A DNA stretch of 64,000 nucleotides, taken from NCBI RefSeq assembly GCF_014649755.1, contig NZ_BMTQ01000021.1, positions 55,427-119,426 on the forward strand, written 5' to 3'. Of this stretch, positions 43,470 to 53,076 are shown one piece after another. Below the pieces are notes generated by a model, which saw only the letters and a program-made list of their open reading frames with translations, searched no databases and was not told where the DNA came from. How positions within the stretch are numbered: the stretch's first letter is position 1; each line of letters starts with the position of its first letter. The DNA comes from Streptomyces litmocidini (GTDB lineage Bacteria > Actinomycetota > Actinomycetes > Streptomycetales > Streptomycetaceae). The position numbers were made by a program, and so were the translations under genes.

Positions 43470-44831
43470 CTACATTCCGGCGATCAGCTTTTCCACCCGG
43501 TCGTCGACGGAGCGGAAGGGGTCCTTGCACAACACCGTGCGCTGCGCCTGGTCGTTGAGCTTCAGGTGGACCCAGTCGACGGTGAAGTCCCGCCGCTGCT
43601 CCTGCGCGCGGCGGATGAAGTCGCCGCGCAGCCGGGCCCGAGTGGTCTGCGGGGGCACCGACTTGCCCTCGAAGATCTTCAGGTCGTTGCAGATCCGGGC
43701 CGCCTGGCCGTTCTTCTGGAGCAGGTAGTACAGCCCGCGACGACGGTGGATGTCGTGGTAGGCGAGGTCTATCTGCGCGACCCTCGGGTTCGACATGGTC
43801 ATGTTGTGCTTGGCCCGGTACCGCTCGATGAGCTTGTACTTCATGACCCAGTCGATCTCGGTCTCGATCCGGTCGAGCTGCTCGCTCTCGATCGCGTCGA
43901 GCGTACGGCCCCACAGCTCCAGGACCTGGGCGACCGTCCCGGCGCGGATGCCCCGGCGGTCGACGAAGTCCACGGCCTTCTCGTAGTACTCGCGCTGGAC
44001 CTCCAGGGCGGAGGCCTCGCGGCCGCTGGCGAGGCGGACCTTGCGCTGCCCGGTGATGTCGTGGCTGACCTCGCGGATGGCCCGGATGGGGTTCTCCAGG
44101 GTCAGGTCGCGCATCACCGTGCCCGCCTCGATCATGCGGAGCACCAGGTCGGTGGCGCCGACCTTGAGCAGCATGGTCGTCTCGGACATGTTGGAGTCGC
44201 CGACGATGACGTGCAGCCGGCGGTAGCGCTCGGCGTCGGCGTGCGGCTCGTCCCGGGTGTTGATGATGGGGCGCGAGCGGGTGGTGGCGGAGCTGACGCC
44301 CTCCCAGATGTGCTCGGCGCGCTGGGAGACGCAGTAGACCGCGCCGCGCGGGGTCTGGAGGACCTTTCCCGCGCCGCAGATGAGCTGCCGCGTCACGAGG
44401 AAGGGAATGAGGATGTCCGCGAGCCGGGAGAACTCGCCGTGACGGGCGACGAGATAGTTCTCGTGGCAGCCGTAGGAGTTTCCGGCCGAGTCGGTGTTGT
44501 TCTTGAAGAGGTAGACGTCGCCCGCGATTCCCTCCTCGTGCAGGCGGCGTTCGGCGTCGACGAGCAGGCCCTCGAGAATGCGCTCGCCCGCCTTGTCGTG
44601 GGTGACCAGTTCGGTCACGTTGTCGCATTCCGGTGTTGCGTATTCCGGATGCGAACCCACGTCCAGGTACAGGCGGGCACCGTTCCGCAGGAAGACATTG
44701 CTGCTGCGGCCCCATGACACGACACGGCGGAAGAGGTAGCGCGCCACTTCGTCAGGAGACAGTCGGCGCTGTCCCCTGAACGTGCACGTGACGCCGTACT
44801 CGTTCTCCAGCCCGAAAATGCGGCGGTCCAT
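43470..44831 (-). CDS. pafA: Pup-protein ligase PafA
   Basis: A 453-residue ligase of the glutamine synthetase-like superfamily that joins the C-terminal Glu of Pup to substrate lysines using ATP. The N-terminus RRIFGLENEYGV holds the metal Glu residues; NNTDSAGNSYGCHENYL and the IINTRDEPHADAERYRRLHVI block are conserved with Dop. It lacks the long Dop loop. The ATG at 44829-44831 is confirmed by the conserved MDRRIFGLENE start. It is about 4.8 kb from the pup-dop-arc part, separated by MFS, LacI and proteasome genes. Confidence 0.97.
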   Translation of the reverse strand: MDRRIFGLENEYGVTCTFRGQRRLSPDEVARYLFRRVVSWGRSSNVFLRNGARLYLDVGSHPEYATPECDNVTELVTHDKAGERILEGLLVDAERRLHEEGIAGDVYLFKNNTDSAGNSYGCHENYLVARHGEFSRLADILIPFLVTRQLICGAGKVLQTPRGAVYCVSQRAEHIWEGVSSATTRSRPIINTRDEPHADAERYRRLHVIVGDSNMSETTMLLKVGATDLVLRMIEAGTVMRDLTLENPIRAIREVSHDITGQRKVRLASGREASALEVQREYYEKAVDFVDRRGIRAGTVAQVLELWGRTLDAIESEQLDRIETEIDWVMKYKLIERYRAKHNMTMSNPRVAQIDLAYHDIHRRRGLYYLLQKNGQAARICNDLKIFEGKSVPPQTTRARLRGDFIRRAQEQRRDFTVDWVHLKLNDQAQRTVLCKDPFRSVDDRVEKLIAGM

Positions 44832-44900
44832 GTCTGAACATTACGCCTGACAGCGTGCGCTGAAACCGGGTTGGACGTCCCCGTTTCGATCATTTTCCGA

Positions 44901-46181
44901 TCAGTGCGCGTTCTTTTCGGCGTGTACGGCGGTGGACACCGCCCCTCCGTCGGCGTGTCGCGCGCCGGCACCGGCGCCGCCGGGCGTGTCGGGGGCGGCG
45001 AGGACGCGGCCGGTGGCGAGCAGGACGAGCAGCGCCACGAGGCCGCCCGCGCCGGCCACGGCGAACCCGGCCGCCGTTCCGGCCAGTTCGACCGCCGGTC
45101 CGGCGACGGCCGAGCCCAGGGCCGCTCCGACGCCGAAGGTGGTGACGAGCCAGGAGAAGGCCTCGGTGACCGTGCCGCGGGGGGCGTGCCGGTCGACCAC
45201 GATGAAGGCGCAGGCGAGGACGGGGGCGAGGAAGAACCCGGAGAGCACCGAGAGGCCGGTCATGGCGACGGGGCCGGGGGTGAGCATGAGCGGCAGGTAG
45301 CAGAGCGCCAGGAGGGCCACGAGGACCCTCAGCCGCCGCTCGGGCGCCCCGGCCCACCGCCGGGCTCCGTAGAGGACGCCGCCGGCCAGCGCGCCGAGGC
45401 CGAGGGCGGCCATCAGCCAGCCGTACACGGACGGCGCGCCCCGGTCGTCGGCGTAGGCCACGGCGGCGACCGTGATGGAGCCGAGGGCGAGGCCGACGAA
45501 GAAGAACGAGCCGAGGAGGGCGAGGAGCCCGGGCGAGCGCAGGGCCCCCAGCCAGTGGGCCTCGCGGGGGGCGGAGCGCCAGGCGCGGGAGGGCTCGGAG
45601 AGGACGACGGCGAGGGCGCCGAGGATGCCCAGGACGTTGATGACGAGGAGGGCGGCGGCGGGTGACCACAGGGCGACCAGGAGCGTCACCAGGAGCGGGC
45701 CCACGGTGAACATGACCTCCTGGGCGACGGCGTCCAGGGCGTACGCCCGGTGGACCCGGTCCTCCCGGCCGAGGACGCTCGGCCAGAGGGCGCGCAGGCC
45801 GCCCTCCAGGGGCGGGGTGAAGAGTCCGGCGACCACGACGGCGGCGTAGGCGAGGGCCAGGTGGCCGATGCCGGTGAGGGCGAAGAGGGCCATGCCAAGG
45901 GCCGAGAGGACGGCGGCGGGCAGCTGGACGCGGGGCTGGCCCTTGAGGTCGACGGCGCGGCCGAGGAGCGGCTGCCCGACGGCGTTGGAGACGCCGTAGG
46001 CCGCGATCAGTCCGCCGGCCAGGGTGTAGCTGCCGCCCAGGTCCCGGACGAACAGGGTCATGGCGATGGGGCCGGTGCCGTTGGGCAGGCGCCCGACGAG
46101 GGTTCCGGCGAGGAGCCGGGCGGCGTGCGGCGCCCGGAGTATGTCGAGATAGCCGCCGTGCGCGGGGGCCTCGGTGGCCAT
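44901..46181 (-). CDS. MFS transporter
   Basis: A 426-residue major facilitator with twelve membrane helices. The GRLPNGTGPIAMTLFVRD and GRAVDLKGQPRVQL segments (the second is the inter-helix 2-3 loop) and the central hydrophilic loop after helix 6 fit the drug/sugar exporter groups. A LacI regulator gene diverges from it. The substrate is unknown; export of a toxic or end-product molecule is the common use in such pairs. Confidence 0.88.
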   Translation of the reverse strand: MATEAPAHGGYLDILRAPHAARLLAGTLVGRLPNGTGPIAMTLFVRDLGGSYTLAGGLIAAYGVSNAVGQPLLGRAVDLKGQPRVQLPAAVLSALGMALFALTGIGHLALAYAAVVVAGLFTPPLEGGLRALWPSVLGREDRVHRAYALDAVAQEVMFTVGPLLVTLLVALWSPAAALLVINVLGILGALAVVLSEPSRAWRSAPREAHWLGALRSPGLLALLGSFFFVGLALGSITVAAVAYADDRGAPSVYGWLMAALGLGALAGGVLYGARRWAGAPERRLRVLVALLALCYLPLMLTPGPVAMTGLSVLSGFFLAPVLACAFIVVDRHAPRGTVTEAFSWLVTTFGVGAALGSAVAGPAVELAGTAAGFAVAGAGGLVALLVLLATGRVLAAPDTPGGAGAGARHADGGAVSTAVHAEKNAH

Positions 46182-46218
46182 GTCACTCTCCCGTCACCTC
46201 GGAGCCACGCCGAGGTTT

Positions 46219-46245
46219 TACGTATAACGTCCGGAGTCATACGTA
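46219..46245. promoter_or_regulatory. Inverted repeat between MFS and LacI genes
   Basis: TACGTAT (46219-46225) and ATACGTA (46239-46245) form perfect 7-bp arms around 13 bases. The site is about 38 bases from the MFS start and 95 from the LacI start. LacI proteins often bind palindromes of this size, and the AT content stands out from the surroundings. Confidence 0.6.
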
Positions 46246-46339
46246 CCATGTCGACGTGACGCGGGTCCACCCCGCACCCTCCGGGACGCGGGCCCACCCG
46301 CGCCCCGCCCCCGACCACCGTCCCACGCGGAGGCCATCC

Positions 46340-47356
46340 GTGCAGTCCCCCGAGCCCTCCGGCGCCCGCCCGACCAGCAGGGACGTGGCCCGGGCCGCGG
46401 GCGTCTCCCAGGCCACCGTCTCCCTGGTGCTCGGCGAGAAGTGGCGCGGCCGGGTCTCCGAGCGCACCGCCGAGTCGGTCCGCCTCGCCGCCCGCGAGCT
46501 GGGCTACCGGCCCAACCTCGCCGCCCGCAACCTGCGGCTCGGCCGGACCCGCACCGCCATGCTCGTCGTCCCCGCCCTCACCAACGAGTTCTTCGCCCAC
46601 GTCCACACGGGTGCCGCCCTCGCCGCGGCGCGACACGGCTTCGGCGTCGTCCTCTACCCCTCCCCCGACGGCGTCGGCCCCGCCCGCGACCCCTTCGCCT
46701 CGGCCCAGGCCGCCCTGGACGGCGTCATCGCCTCCTCCATGGCCGCCGACGCCCTCAAGGCCTTGCGGGGCACCGGCCTCCCCCTCGTCATGCTCGACAG
46801 CGACCCCTCCGACCCGGGCGCCTCCGCGCACCTCAACCTCGACGTCGCCGACGGCATGCGGCGGGTGACCGGCCACCTGCTGGAGCTGGGCCACCGCCGC
46901 TTCCTGCACCTGGCGTCCGCGGTCCCCTCCTGGACCTTCGACGTCCGGGCCGCCGCCCTCGCCGAGGCCCTGCGCGGCACGGAACTGCGCACCGTACGGT
47001 CCCCGCTGAACGTCGCCGACGCGTGGGAGGCCGCCGACCTCGCGTTCGGCGCCCCCGGCCCCCGGCCCACCGCGGTGATCTGCGACGACGACATCCTGGC
47101 GGTCGGCGTCCTCAAGGCCGCCCGCCGACGGGGACTGCGCGTCCCCGAGGAGCTGTCGGTCACCGGCTTCGACGACCTGGCCCTCGCCACCGCCGTGGAA
47201 CCCGAGCTCACCACGGTCCGGCTCCCCGCCGAGGAGTTCGGCCGACGGGGCATGGAGGCGCTCCTCGCCGTCCTGGCGGGCGAACCGGCCCCGCCGGTCA
47301 CCCTGCCCGTGTCCCTGGTCCGGCGGGGCTCCACCGGCCCCGCACCGGCCGTCTGA
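46340..47356 (+). CDS. LacI-family transcriptional regulator
   Basis: A 338-residue regulator. Residues about 10-60 form the LacI helix-turn-helix (RPTSRDVARAAGVSQATVSLVLGEKW, then ESVRLAARELGYRPNLAARNLR) with the hinge. The sugar-binding-type core follows (AMLVVPALTNEFFAHVHTGA, then VICDDDILAVGVLKAARRRGLRVP). The GTG at 46340 has GGAGG upstream; an upstream extension to 46256 is low complexity and lacks homology. It diverges from the MFS gene that it probably controls. Confidence 0.9.
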   Translation: MQSPEPSGARPTSRDVARAAGVSQATVSLVLGEKWRGRVSERTAESVRLAARELGYRPNLAARNLRLGRTRTAMLVVPALTNEFFAHVHTGAALAAARHGFGVVLYPSPDGVGPARDPFASAQAALDGVIASSMAADALKALRGTGLPLVMLDSDPSDPGASAHLNLDVADGMRRVTGHLLELGHRRFLHLASAVPSWTFDVRAAALAEALRGTELRTVRSPLNVADAWEAADLAFGAPGPRPTAVICDDDILAVGVLKAARRRGLRVPEELSVTGFDDLALATAVEPELTTVRLPAEEFGRRGMEALLAVLAGEPAPPVTLPVSLVRRGSTGPAPAV

Positions 47357-47393
47357 GCCCGAAAACCGGCCCTCCGGGCCGGGAAACGCCGGA

Positions 47394-47421
47394 GGGCCCC
47401 GGTCCGCGTGGACCGGGGCCC
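47394..47421. terminator. Hairpin between the LacI and proteasome genes
   Basis: Perfect 12-bp arms GGGCCCCGGTCC (47394-47405) and GGACCGGGGCCC (47410-47421) with loop GCGT lie between convergent genes, so both can end here. Confidence 0.88.
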
Positions 47422-47437
47422 CTCCGGGCGGGGCCGA

Positions 47438-48190
47438 CTACTCCTCGGGCGCCTCGTCCGAGGGCTCGTCCGTCTTCGCCGCCGCCGCGTTGTCCGCCTC
47501 CAGGAGGCGCGACAGCTGACGGCCGACGATCCGCTTGAACTTGCGCTGCTGCGGACGCGTGCGGTCCAGCACCGCCACCTCCAGGCGCTCCGCGGGGATC
47601 TCCCGCTCGGTGCCGTTGGTGTCCCGCGACAGGGCCTGCACGGCCAGCTTCAGGGCCTCGGCCAGCGACATGCCGTCCCGGTGCCGCTGGTCGAGGAAGG
47701 AGCTGATCTGCTCCGCGTTGCCGCCGACCGCGACCGAGCCGTGCTCGTCCACGATCGAGCCGTCGTGCGGCAGCCGGTAGATCTGGTCGCCCTCCGGCTC
47801 GGAGCCGACCTCGGCGACGACCAGCTCCACCTCGTAGGGCTTCTCCCCCGCGCTGGAGAAGATCGTGCCCAGGGTCTGGGCGTAGACGTTCGCCAGGCCG
47901 CGCGCGGTGACGTCGTCCCGGTCGTAGGTGTAGCCCCGCAGGTCGGCGTAGCGCACACCGCCGATGCGGAGGTTCTCGTACTCGTTGTACTTGCCGGCGG
48001 CCGCGAAGCCGATCCGGTCGTAGATCTCGCTGAACTTGTGCAGGGCACGGGACGGGTTCTCACCGACGAAGACGATGCCGTCGGTGTACTGGAGGACGAC
48101 CAGGCTGCGGCCGCGGGCGATGCCCTTGCGGGCGTACTCGGCCCGGTCGGCCATGGCCTGCTGGGGTGAGACATAGAACGGCGTGGACAC
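47438..48190 (-). CDS. prcA: 20S proteasome alpha subunit
   Basis: A 250-residue alpha subunit. The N-terminus MSTPFYVSPQQAMADRAEYARKGIARGRSLV is the gate-forming helix region of actinobacterial PrcA, and GSVAVGGNAEQISSFLD is conserved in the fold. It lacks a catalytic Thr. It forms the outer rings on which ARC docks. The GTG start at 48188-48190 lies 53 bases after prcB. The acidic tail (AAKTDEPSDEAPEE) is usual. Confidence 0.97.
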   Translation of the reverse strand: MSTPFYVSPQQAMADRAEYARKGIARGRSLVVLQYTDGIVFVGENPSRALHKFSEIYDRIGFAAAGKYNEYENLRIGGVRYADLRGYTYDRDDVTARGLANVYAQTLGTIFSSAGEKPYEVELVVAEVGSEPEGDQIYRLPHDGSIVDEHGSVAVGGNAEQISSFLDQRHRDGMSLAEALKLAVQALSRDTNGTEREIPAERLEVAVLDRTRPQQRKFKRIVGRQLSRLLEADNAAAAKTDEPSDEAPEE

Positions 48191-48243
48191 CGGCTACCGT
48201 CCCTTTCTTCCGGTCTGAAGGGCTTCTACGGGCGACGAAACGG

Positions 48244-49083
48244 TCAGAGCAGGGCGGCACGCGGCCCGTCGGGCTGCTCCAGACGCCGCTCGGTGATCGA
48301 CCGGGCCAGCTCGGAGGACTCCGCCTCGCTGAGCCTGCGGAAACCCTCGTCGGTGATGACGGTGACGATCGGGAAGATCCGGCGGGCCATGTCGGGACCG
48401 CCGGTCGCCGAGTCGTCGTCCGCCGCGTCGTACAGCGCCTGCACCACCAGCGTGGTGGCCTGCTCCTCGGTCAGGTCGGCGCGGTACAGCTTCTTCATCG
48501 AACCGCGCGCGAAGATCGAGCCGGAGCCGGTGGCGGCGAAGCCGTGCTCCTCGGAGCGGCCGCCGGTCACGTCGTACGAGAAGATCCGGCCCTTCTCCTT
48601 GCCCTCGTCCCAGCCCGCGAAGAGCGGCACGACGGCGAGGCCCTGCATGGCCATGCCCAGGTTTCCCCGGATCATGGTGGAGAGACGGTTCGCCTTGCCC
48701 TCCAGGGAGAGCGTCGCGCCCTCCACCTTCTCGAAGTGCTCCAGCTCCAGCTGGAACAGCTTGACCATCTCCACGGCGAGACCGGCGGTGCCGGCGATGC
48801 CGACGGCCGAGTACTCGTCGGCCGGGAACACCTTCTCGATGTCCCGCTGCGCGATCATGTTCCCCATGGTGGCCCGGCGGTCACCGGCGAGCACGACGCC
48901 CCCCGGGAACGTCGCGGCCACGATGGTGGTGCCGTGCGGGGCCTCGACGATCCCCTCCGGCAGCTTCCGGTTCCCCGGGAGCAGGTCCGGCGAGTGATCG
49001 GCCAGGAAGTCCATGAACGAGGACGAACCCGGCGTCAGGAAGGCCGCCGGCAGACGCCCGGTGCTTCGAGGGTTGGCTTCCAC
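48244..49083 (-). CDS. prcB: 20S proteasome beta subunit, proteolytic
   Basis: A 279-residue beta subunit with a 51-residue propeptide. Cleavage after Gly51 (VEAPHG) exposes Thr52 (TTIVAATFPGGV), the catalytic N-terminal nucleophile. Lys and Asp of the active site (GDRRAT, TAGLAVEMVKLF) are present. It forms the inner rings of the 20S particle. The GTG start at 49081-49083 follows GGAAGGAAT-like sequence. Unlike S. coelicolor, where I recall an endonuclease VII gene between prcB and pup, no gene fits the 160 bases upstream here. Confidence 0.97.
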   Translation of the reverse strand: MEANPRSTGRLPAAFLTPGSSSFMDFLADHSPDLLPGNRKLPEGIVEAPHGTTIVAATFPGGVVLAGDRRATMGNMIAQRDIEKVFPADEYSAVGIAGTAGLAVEMVKLFQLELEHFEKVEGATLSLEGKANRLSTMIRGNLGMAMQGLAVVPLFAGWDEGKEKGRIFSYDVTGGRSEEHGFAATGSGSIFARGSMKKLYRADLTEEQATTLVVQALYDAADDDSATGGPDMARRIFPIVTVITDEGFRRLSEAESSELARSITERRLEQPDGPRAALL

Positions 49084-49243
49084 GCGATTCCTTCCGGTGG
49101 GACAGTCGGCCGGTCGTGGGAAGCACCGGCTGATCTTGGATGCTGTGCACGGACCTTACCCGTGCCACCGCTTGTCATCCGTCCCCGGACCCACGGCTTT
49201 CACCGGGGCTCCGGGGACGGAGGACGACAGACGCGTGGGGCGG

Positions 49244-49456
49244 CTACTCGCCGCCCTTTTGCACGAAGGACCGCACGAAGTCCTCGGCGTTCTCCTCGAG
49301 CACGTCGTCGATCTCGTCCAGGACGGAGTCCACGTCGTCGCTCAGCTTCTCCTGGCGTTCCTTGAGGTCGGAGCTCGCCTCGGTGGTGGTCTCCTCGACC
49401 TCCTCCGTGGATCGCGTCGCCTTCTGCTGTCCGCCGCCGGTGTCCTTGGTCGCCAT
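49244..49456 (-). CDS. pup: Prokaryotic ubiquitin-like protein Pup
   Basis: A 70-residue small protein. N-terminal part is disordered and Thr/Glu-rich; residues about 35-55 form the helix that binds ARC (LKERQEKLSDDVDSVLDEID). It ends in GGE, so the terminal residue is already Glu and needs no deamidation before PafA ligates it to target lysines. The ATG at 49454-49456 gives the usual MATKDTGGG start; a GTG nine bases upstream is an alternative. Confidence 0.97.
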   Translation of the reverse strand: MATKDTGGGQQKATRSTEEVEETTTEASSDLKERQEKLSDDVDSVLDEIDDVLEENAEDFVRSFVQKGGE

Positions 49457-49617
49457 ATCCCTCACCCCGCTCGAATCGGCCCGCTCGGTTGAGTCCGTAC
49501 AAGATCAGACCTTATAGGTCGGGTCTGACTTCGGCCCCGCAGTTTCCACAAACGCCCGGGCACTGATTCCATGATTCCCAGTGCCGGGGCATTTCAGGCC
49601 CGTACCGGGCCCTCGGT

Positions 49618-51129
49618 TCAGCCGCCGGACAGCACGCGGACGAGTTCCTCCGCGGTCCGGCAGCGGTCCAGCAGTGACTTCACGTGGGCCTTGGTGCCGC
49701 GCAACGGCTCCAGGGTCGGCACGCGCTGGAGGGAGTCCCGGCCGGGCAGGTCGAAGATCACCGAGTCCCAGGAGGCCGCGGCGACGTCGTCGGCGTACTG
49801 CTCCAGGCAGCGGCCCCGGAAATAGGCCCTGGTGTCCTCCGGAGGCGCCGTCTCCGCCCGCTCCACCTCGGCCTCGTCGAGCAGCCGCTTCATGCGCCCG
49901 CGGGCCACCAGACGGTTGTAGAGGCCCTTGTCGGGCCGTACGTCCGCGTACTGGAGGTCCACCAGGTGCAGCCGGGCCGCGTCCCAGTCCAGGCCGTCAC
50001 GGCGCCGGTAGCCCTCCATGAGCTCCCGCTTGGCGACCCAGTCCAGCTCGCCGGCGAGGCTCATCGGGTCGGTCTCCAGGCGCCCCAGGGTGTCCTCCCA
50101 GCGCGTGAGGACGTCCATGGTCTGCTCGTCCGCGTCGGAGCCGTAGCGCTCCTCCACGTACTTCCTGGCCAGCTCGAAGTACTCCATCTGGAGCTGGACC
50201 GCGGTCAGTGTCCGGCCGCTGCGGAGCGTGATCAGGTACTGGAGCGACGGGTCGTGCGAGACGTGGTGCAGGGTGCGGACCGGCTGGTCGACGGCGAGGT
50301 CGACCGTGATGAAGCCGTCCTCGATCATCGAGAGGACCAGGGAGGTGGTGCCGAGCTTGAGGTAGGTGGAGATCTCCGAGAGGTTCGCGTCGCCGATGAT
50401 CACGTGCAGGCGGCGGTACTTCTCGGCGTCGGCGTGGGGCTCGTCCCGGGTGTTGATGATGGGCCGCTTGAGGGTGGTCTCCAGGCCCACCTCGACCTCG
50501 AAGTAGTCGGCGCGCTGGCTGAGCTGGAAGCCGTTCTCCCGCCCGTCCTGGCCGACGCCGACCCGTCCCGCCCCGGTGACGACCTGGCGGGAGACGAAGA
50601 AGGGCGTGAGGTGGCGCACGATGTCCGAGAAGGGGGTCTCCCGCTTCATCAGGTAGTTCTCGTGCGTGCCGTAGGACGCGCCCTTGTTGTCGGTGTTGTT
50701 CTTGTAGAGGTGGATGGGCTGGGCCCCGGGGAGCTGGGCGGCGCGCTCGGCCGCCTCGGCCATGATCCGCTCGCCGGCCTTGTCCCAGAGGACGGCGTCG
50801 CGCGGGTTGGTGACCTCGGGCGCGCTGTACTCGGGATGGGCGTGGTCCACGTAGAGCCGGGCCCCGTTGGTGAGGATCACGTTGGCCAGGCCGATGTCCT
50901 CGTCGGTGAGCTGGCTGGAGTCGGCAACCTCGCGGGCGAGGTCGAAGCCGCGGGCGTCCCGCAGCGGGTTCTCCTCCTCGAAGTCCCAGCGGGCGCGGCG
51001 CGCCCGGTGCATCGCCGCCGCGTAGGCGTTGACGATCTGGGACGAGGTGAGCATGGCATTGGCGTTCGGGTGTCCCGGGACGGAGATCCCGTACTCCGTC
51101 TCGATGCCCATTACTCGCCGTACGGTCAT
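49618..51129 (-). CDS. dop: Depupylase/deamidase Dop
   Basis: A 503-residue homologue of PafA that removes Pup from substrates and, where needed, deamidates it. The MTVRRVMGIETEYGISV start carries the metal Glu; NNTDNKGASYGTHENYLM and IINTRDEPHADAEKYRRLHVIIGDANLSE are shared with PafA. The insert of about 40 residues (around DSSQLTDEDIG) near the active site is the Dop loop. ATG at 51127-51129 with AAGGAGG. It lies between pup and arc on one strand. Confidence 0.97.
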   Translation of the reverse strand: MTVRRVMGIETEYGISVPGHPNANAMLTSSQIVNAYAAAMHRARRARWDFEEENPLRDARGFDLAREVADSSQLTDEDIGLANVILTNGARLYVDHAHPEYSAPEVTNPRDAVLWDKAGERIMAEAAERAAQLPGAQPIHLYKNNTDNKGASYGTHENYLMKRETPFSDIVRHLTPFFVSRQVVTGAGRVGVGQDGRENGFQLSQRADYFEVEVGLETTLKRPIINTRDEPHADAEKYRRLHVIIGDANLSEISTYLKLGTTSLVLSMIEDGFITVDLAVDQPVRTLHHVSHDPSLQYLITLRSGRTLTAVQLQMEYFELARKYVEERYGSDADEQTMDVLTRWEDTLGRLETDPMSLAGELDWVAKRELMEGYRRRDGLDWDAARLHLVDLQYADVRPDKGLYNRLVARGRMKRLLDEAEVERAETAPPEDTRAYFRGRCLEQYADDVAAASWDSVIFDLPGRDSLQRVPTLEPLRGTKAHVKSLLDRCRTAEELVRVLSGG

Positions 51130-51265
51130 GCGGCCCTCCTTGCCCGGCGGCGCTCACGGTGCGCGACTCGGCGGTACCGATGAGCCTAGAACGGCTCCGC
51201 GCTGGTGGGGAGATCGATTGCGGCATTTCTCCGTGGCGCCGGAGAAATGCTGGATGGAATGCGTC

Positions 51266-51300
51266 GGCTGCGGATGCCCGGTTTCCGGACATCCGCAGCC
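51266..51300. terminator. Hairpin after arc
   Basis: Perfect 11-bp arms GGCTGCGGATG (51266-51276) and CATCCGCAGCC (51290-51300) end 10 bases before the arc stop at 51310. It follows arc on the minus strand and precedes dop, and may limit read-through into dop and pup. Confidence 0.75.
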
Positions 51301-51309
51301 GGGGGCGTT

Positions 51310-53076
51310 CTACAGGTACTGGCCGGTATTGGCCACCGTGTCGATGGAGCGTCCGGTGTCCGCGCCCTGCTTTCCGGTGACGAGCGTGCGGATGAACACG
51401 ATCCGCTCGCCCTTCTTTCCGGAGATCCGGGCCCAGTCGTCGGGGTTGGTGGTGTTGGGCAGGTCCTCGTTCTCCTTGAACTCGTCCACGCACGCCTGGA
51501 GGAGGTGGGAGACCCGGATGCCCTTCTGGTTGTGGTCGAGGAAGGCCTTGATGGCCATCTTCTTGGCCCGGTCGACGATGTTCTGGATCATCGCGCCGGA
51601 GTTGAAGTCCTTGAAGTACAGGACTTCCTTGTCGCCGTTGGCGTACGTGACTTCGAGGAAGCGGTTCTCCTCGGATTCCGCGTACATCTGCTCGACGACG
51701 GACTGGATCATTCCGTGGGCGGCGGCGGCCTTCGAGCCGCTGTGCTCGGAGATGTCGTCCGCGTGGAGCGGCAGGTTGGCCGTGAGGTACTTCGCGAAGA
51801 TGTCCTTCGCGGCCTCCGCGTCCGGACGCTCGATCTTGATCTTGACGTCGAGCCGGCCGGGCCGCAGGATCGCGGGGTCGATCATGTCCTCGCGGTTGGA
51901 GGCGCCGATGACGATGACGTTCTCCAGGCCCTCCACGCCGTCGATCTCGGCGAGCAGCTGCGGGACGATGGTGTTCTCCACGTCCGAGCTGACACCGGAG
52001 CCGCGGGTGCGGAAGAGGGATTCCATCTCGTCGAAGAAGACGATCACGGGGGTGCCCTCGCTCGCCTTCTCCCGGGCACGCTGGAAGACGAGGCGGATGT
52101 GCCGCTCGGTCTCGCCGACGTACTTGTTGAGGAGCTCGGGGCCCTTGATGTTGAGGAAGTAGGACTTCCCCGCGGGCTGACCGGTCACCTCGGCGACCTT
52201 CTTGGCCAGGGAGTTGGCCACGGCCTTCGCGATCAGCGTCTTGCCGCAGCCGGGCGGGCCGTAGAGCAGGATGCCCTTGGGCGGCCGCAGTTCGTGCTCC
52301 TTGAAGAGGTCCGGGTAGAGGTACGGGAGCTCGACCGCGTCGCGGATCAGTTCGATCTGGTTGCCCAGACCGCCGATCTTGTCGTAGTCGACGTCCGGGA
52401 CCTCTTCCAGAACGAGCTCCTCGACCTCGCTCTTGGGGACCACCTCGTAGACGTAGCCGGACCTGGGGTCGAGCAGCAGGGCGTCGCCGGCGCGGATGGT
52501 GACGTCCAGCAGAGGCTCGGCGAGCCTCACCACCCGCTCCTCGTCGGTGTGCCCCACCACCAGGGCGCGCTCGCCGTCCTCAAGGATCTCCTTGAGGGTG
52601 ACGATGTCCCCGGCACGCTCGAACTCCATGGCCTCGACCACGTTGAGCGCTTCGTTGAGCATGACTTCCTGGCCGCGCTTGAGCCCTTCGAGCTCGATGC
52701 TCGGGCTGACGTTCACCCGGAGCTTGCGGCCCCCGGTGAAGATGTCGCACGTGCCGTCCTCATTGGCCTGCAGGAAGACACCGAAGCCGGCCGGCGGCTG
52801 CGCGAGCCGGTCGACCTCCTCCTTGAGGGCCACGATCTGGTCGCGGGCCTCACGGAGCGTGTTCGCGAGTCGTTCGTTCTGCGCGGACACGCCGGCCAGG
52901 TTGCTCTGCAGCTCGACGATCCGCTCTTCGAGAATCCTCGTGTGACGCGGAGAGTCGGCGAGCTTGCGGCGCAGGACGGCGATTTCCTGCTCGAGATAGG
53001 CAACCTGACCGGCGGGGTCTTCAGACCCCCGCCCCGGCCGGATGCCGCGGTTGATGTCGTCGTCGTGGGCTGCCAC
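51310..53076 (-). CDS. arc: Proteasome-associated AAA ATPase ARC/Mpa
   Basis: A 588-residue unfoldase. An N-terminal coiled coil (about residues 27-80) captures Pup; two OB-type domains follow; the AAA domain has Walker A GPPGCGKT (about 277) and Walker B VIVFFDEMES, with the sensor GASNREDMID and Arg finger region. It ends in GQYL, the C-terminal tail that docks into PrcA pockets. The GTG at 53074-53076 is set by the conserved AAHDDDINR start. It opens the dop-pup direction of the locus. Confidence 0.97.
   Translation of the reverse strand: MAAHDDDINRGIRPGRGSEDPAGQVAYLEQEIAVLRRKLADSPRHTRILEERIVELQSNLAGVSAQNERLANTLREARDQIVALKEEVDRLAQPPAGFGVFLQANEDGTCDIFTGGRKLRVNVSPSIELEGLKRGQEVMLNEALNVVEAMEFERAGDIVTLKEILEDGERALVVGHTDEERVVRLAEPLLDVTIRAGDALLLDPRSGYVYEVVPKSEVEELVLEEVPDVDYDKIGGLGNQIELIRDAVELPYLYPDLFKEHELRPPKGILLYGPPGCGKTLIAKAVANSLAKKVAEVTGQPAGKSYFLNIKGPELLNKYVGETERHIRLVFQRAREKASEGTPVIVFFDEMESLFRTRGSGVSSDVENTIVPQLLAEIDGVEGLENVIVIGASNREDMIDPAILRPGRLDVKIKIERPDAEAAKDIFAKYLTANLPLHADDISEHSGSKAAAAHGMIQSVVEQMYAESEENRFLEVTYANGDKEVLYFKDFNSGAMIQNIVDRAKKMAIKAFLDHNQKGIRVSHLLQACVDEFKENEDLPNTTNPDDWARISGKKGERIVFIRTLVTGKQGADTGRSIDTVANTGQYL

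Noticed and set aside
49200..49502. Alternative frame over pup
   Set aside because: Shadow of the pup gene; Pup ends in GGE and has the conserved ARC-binding helix in the chosen frame.
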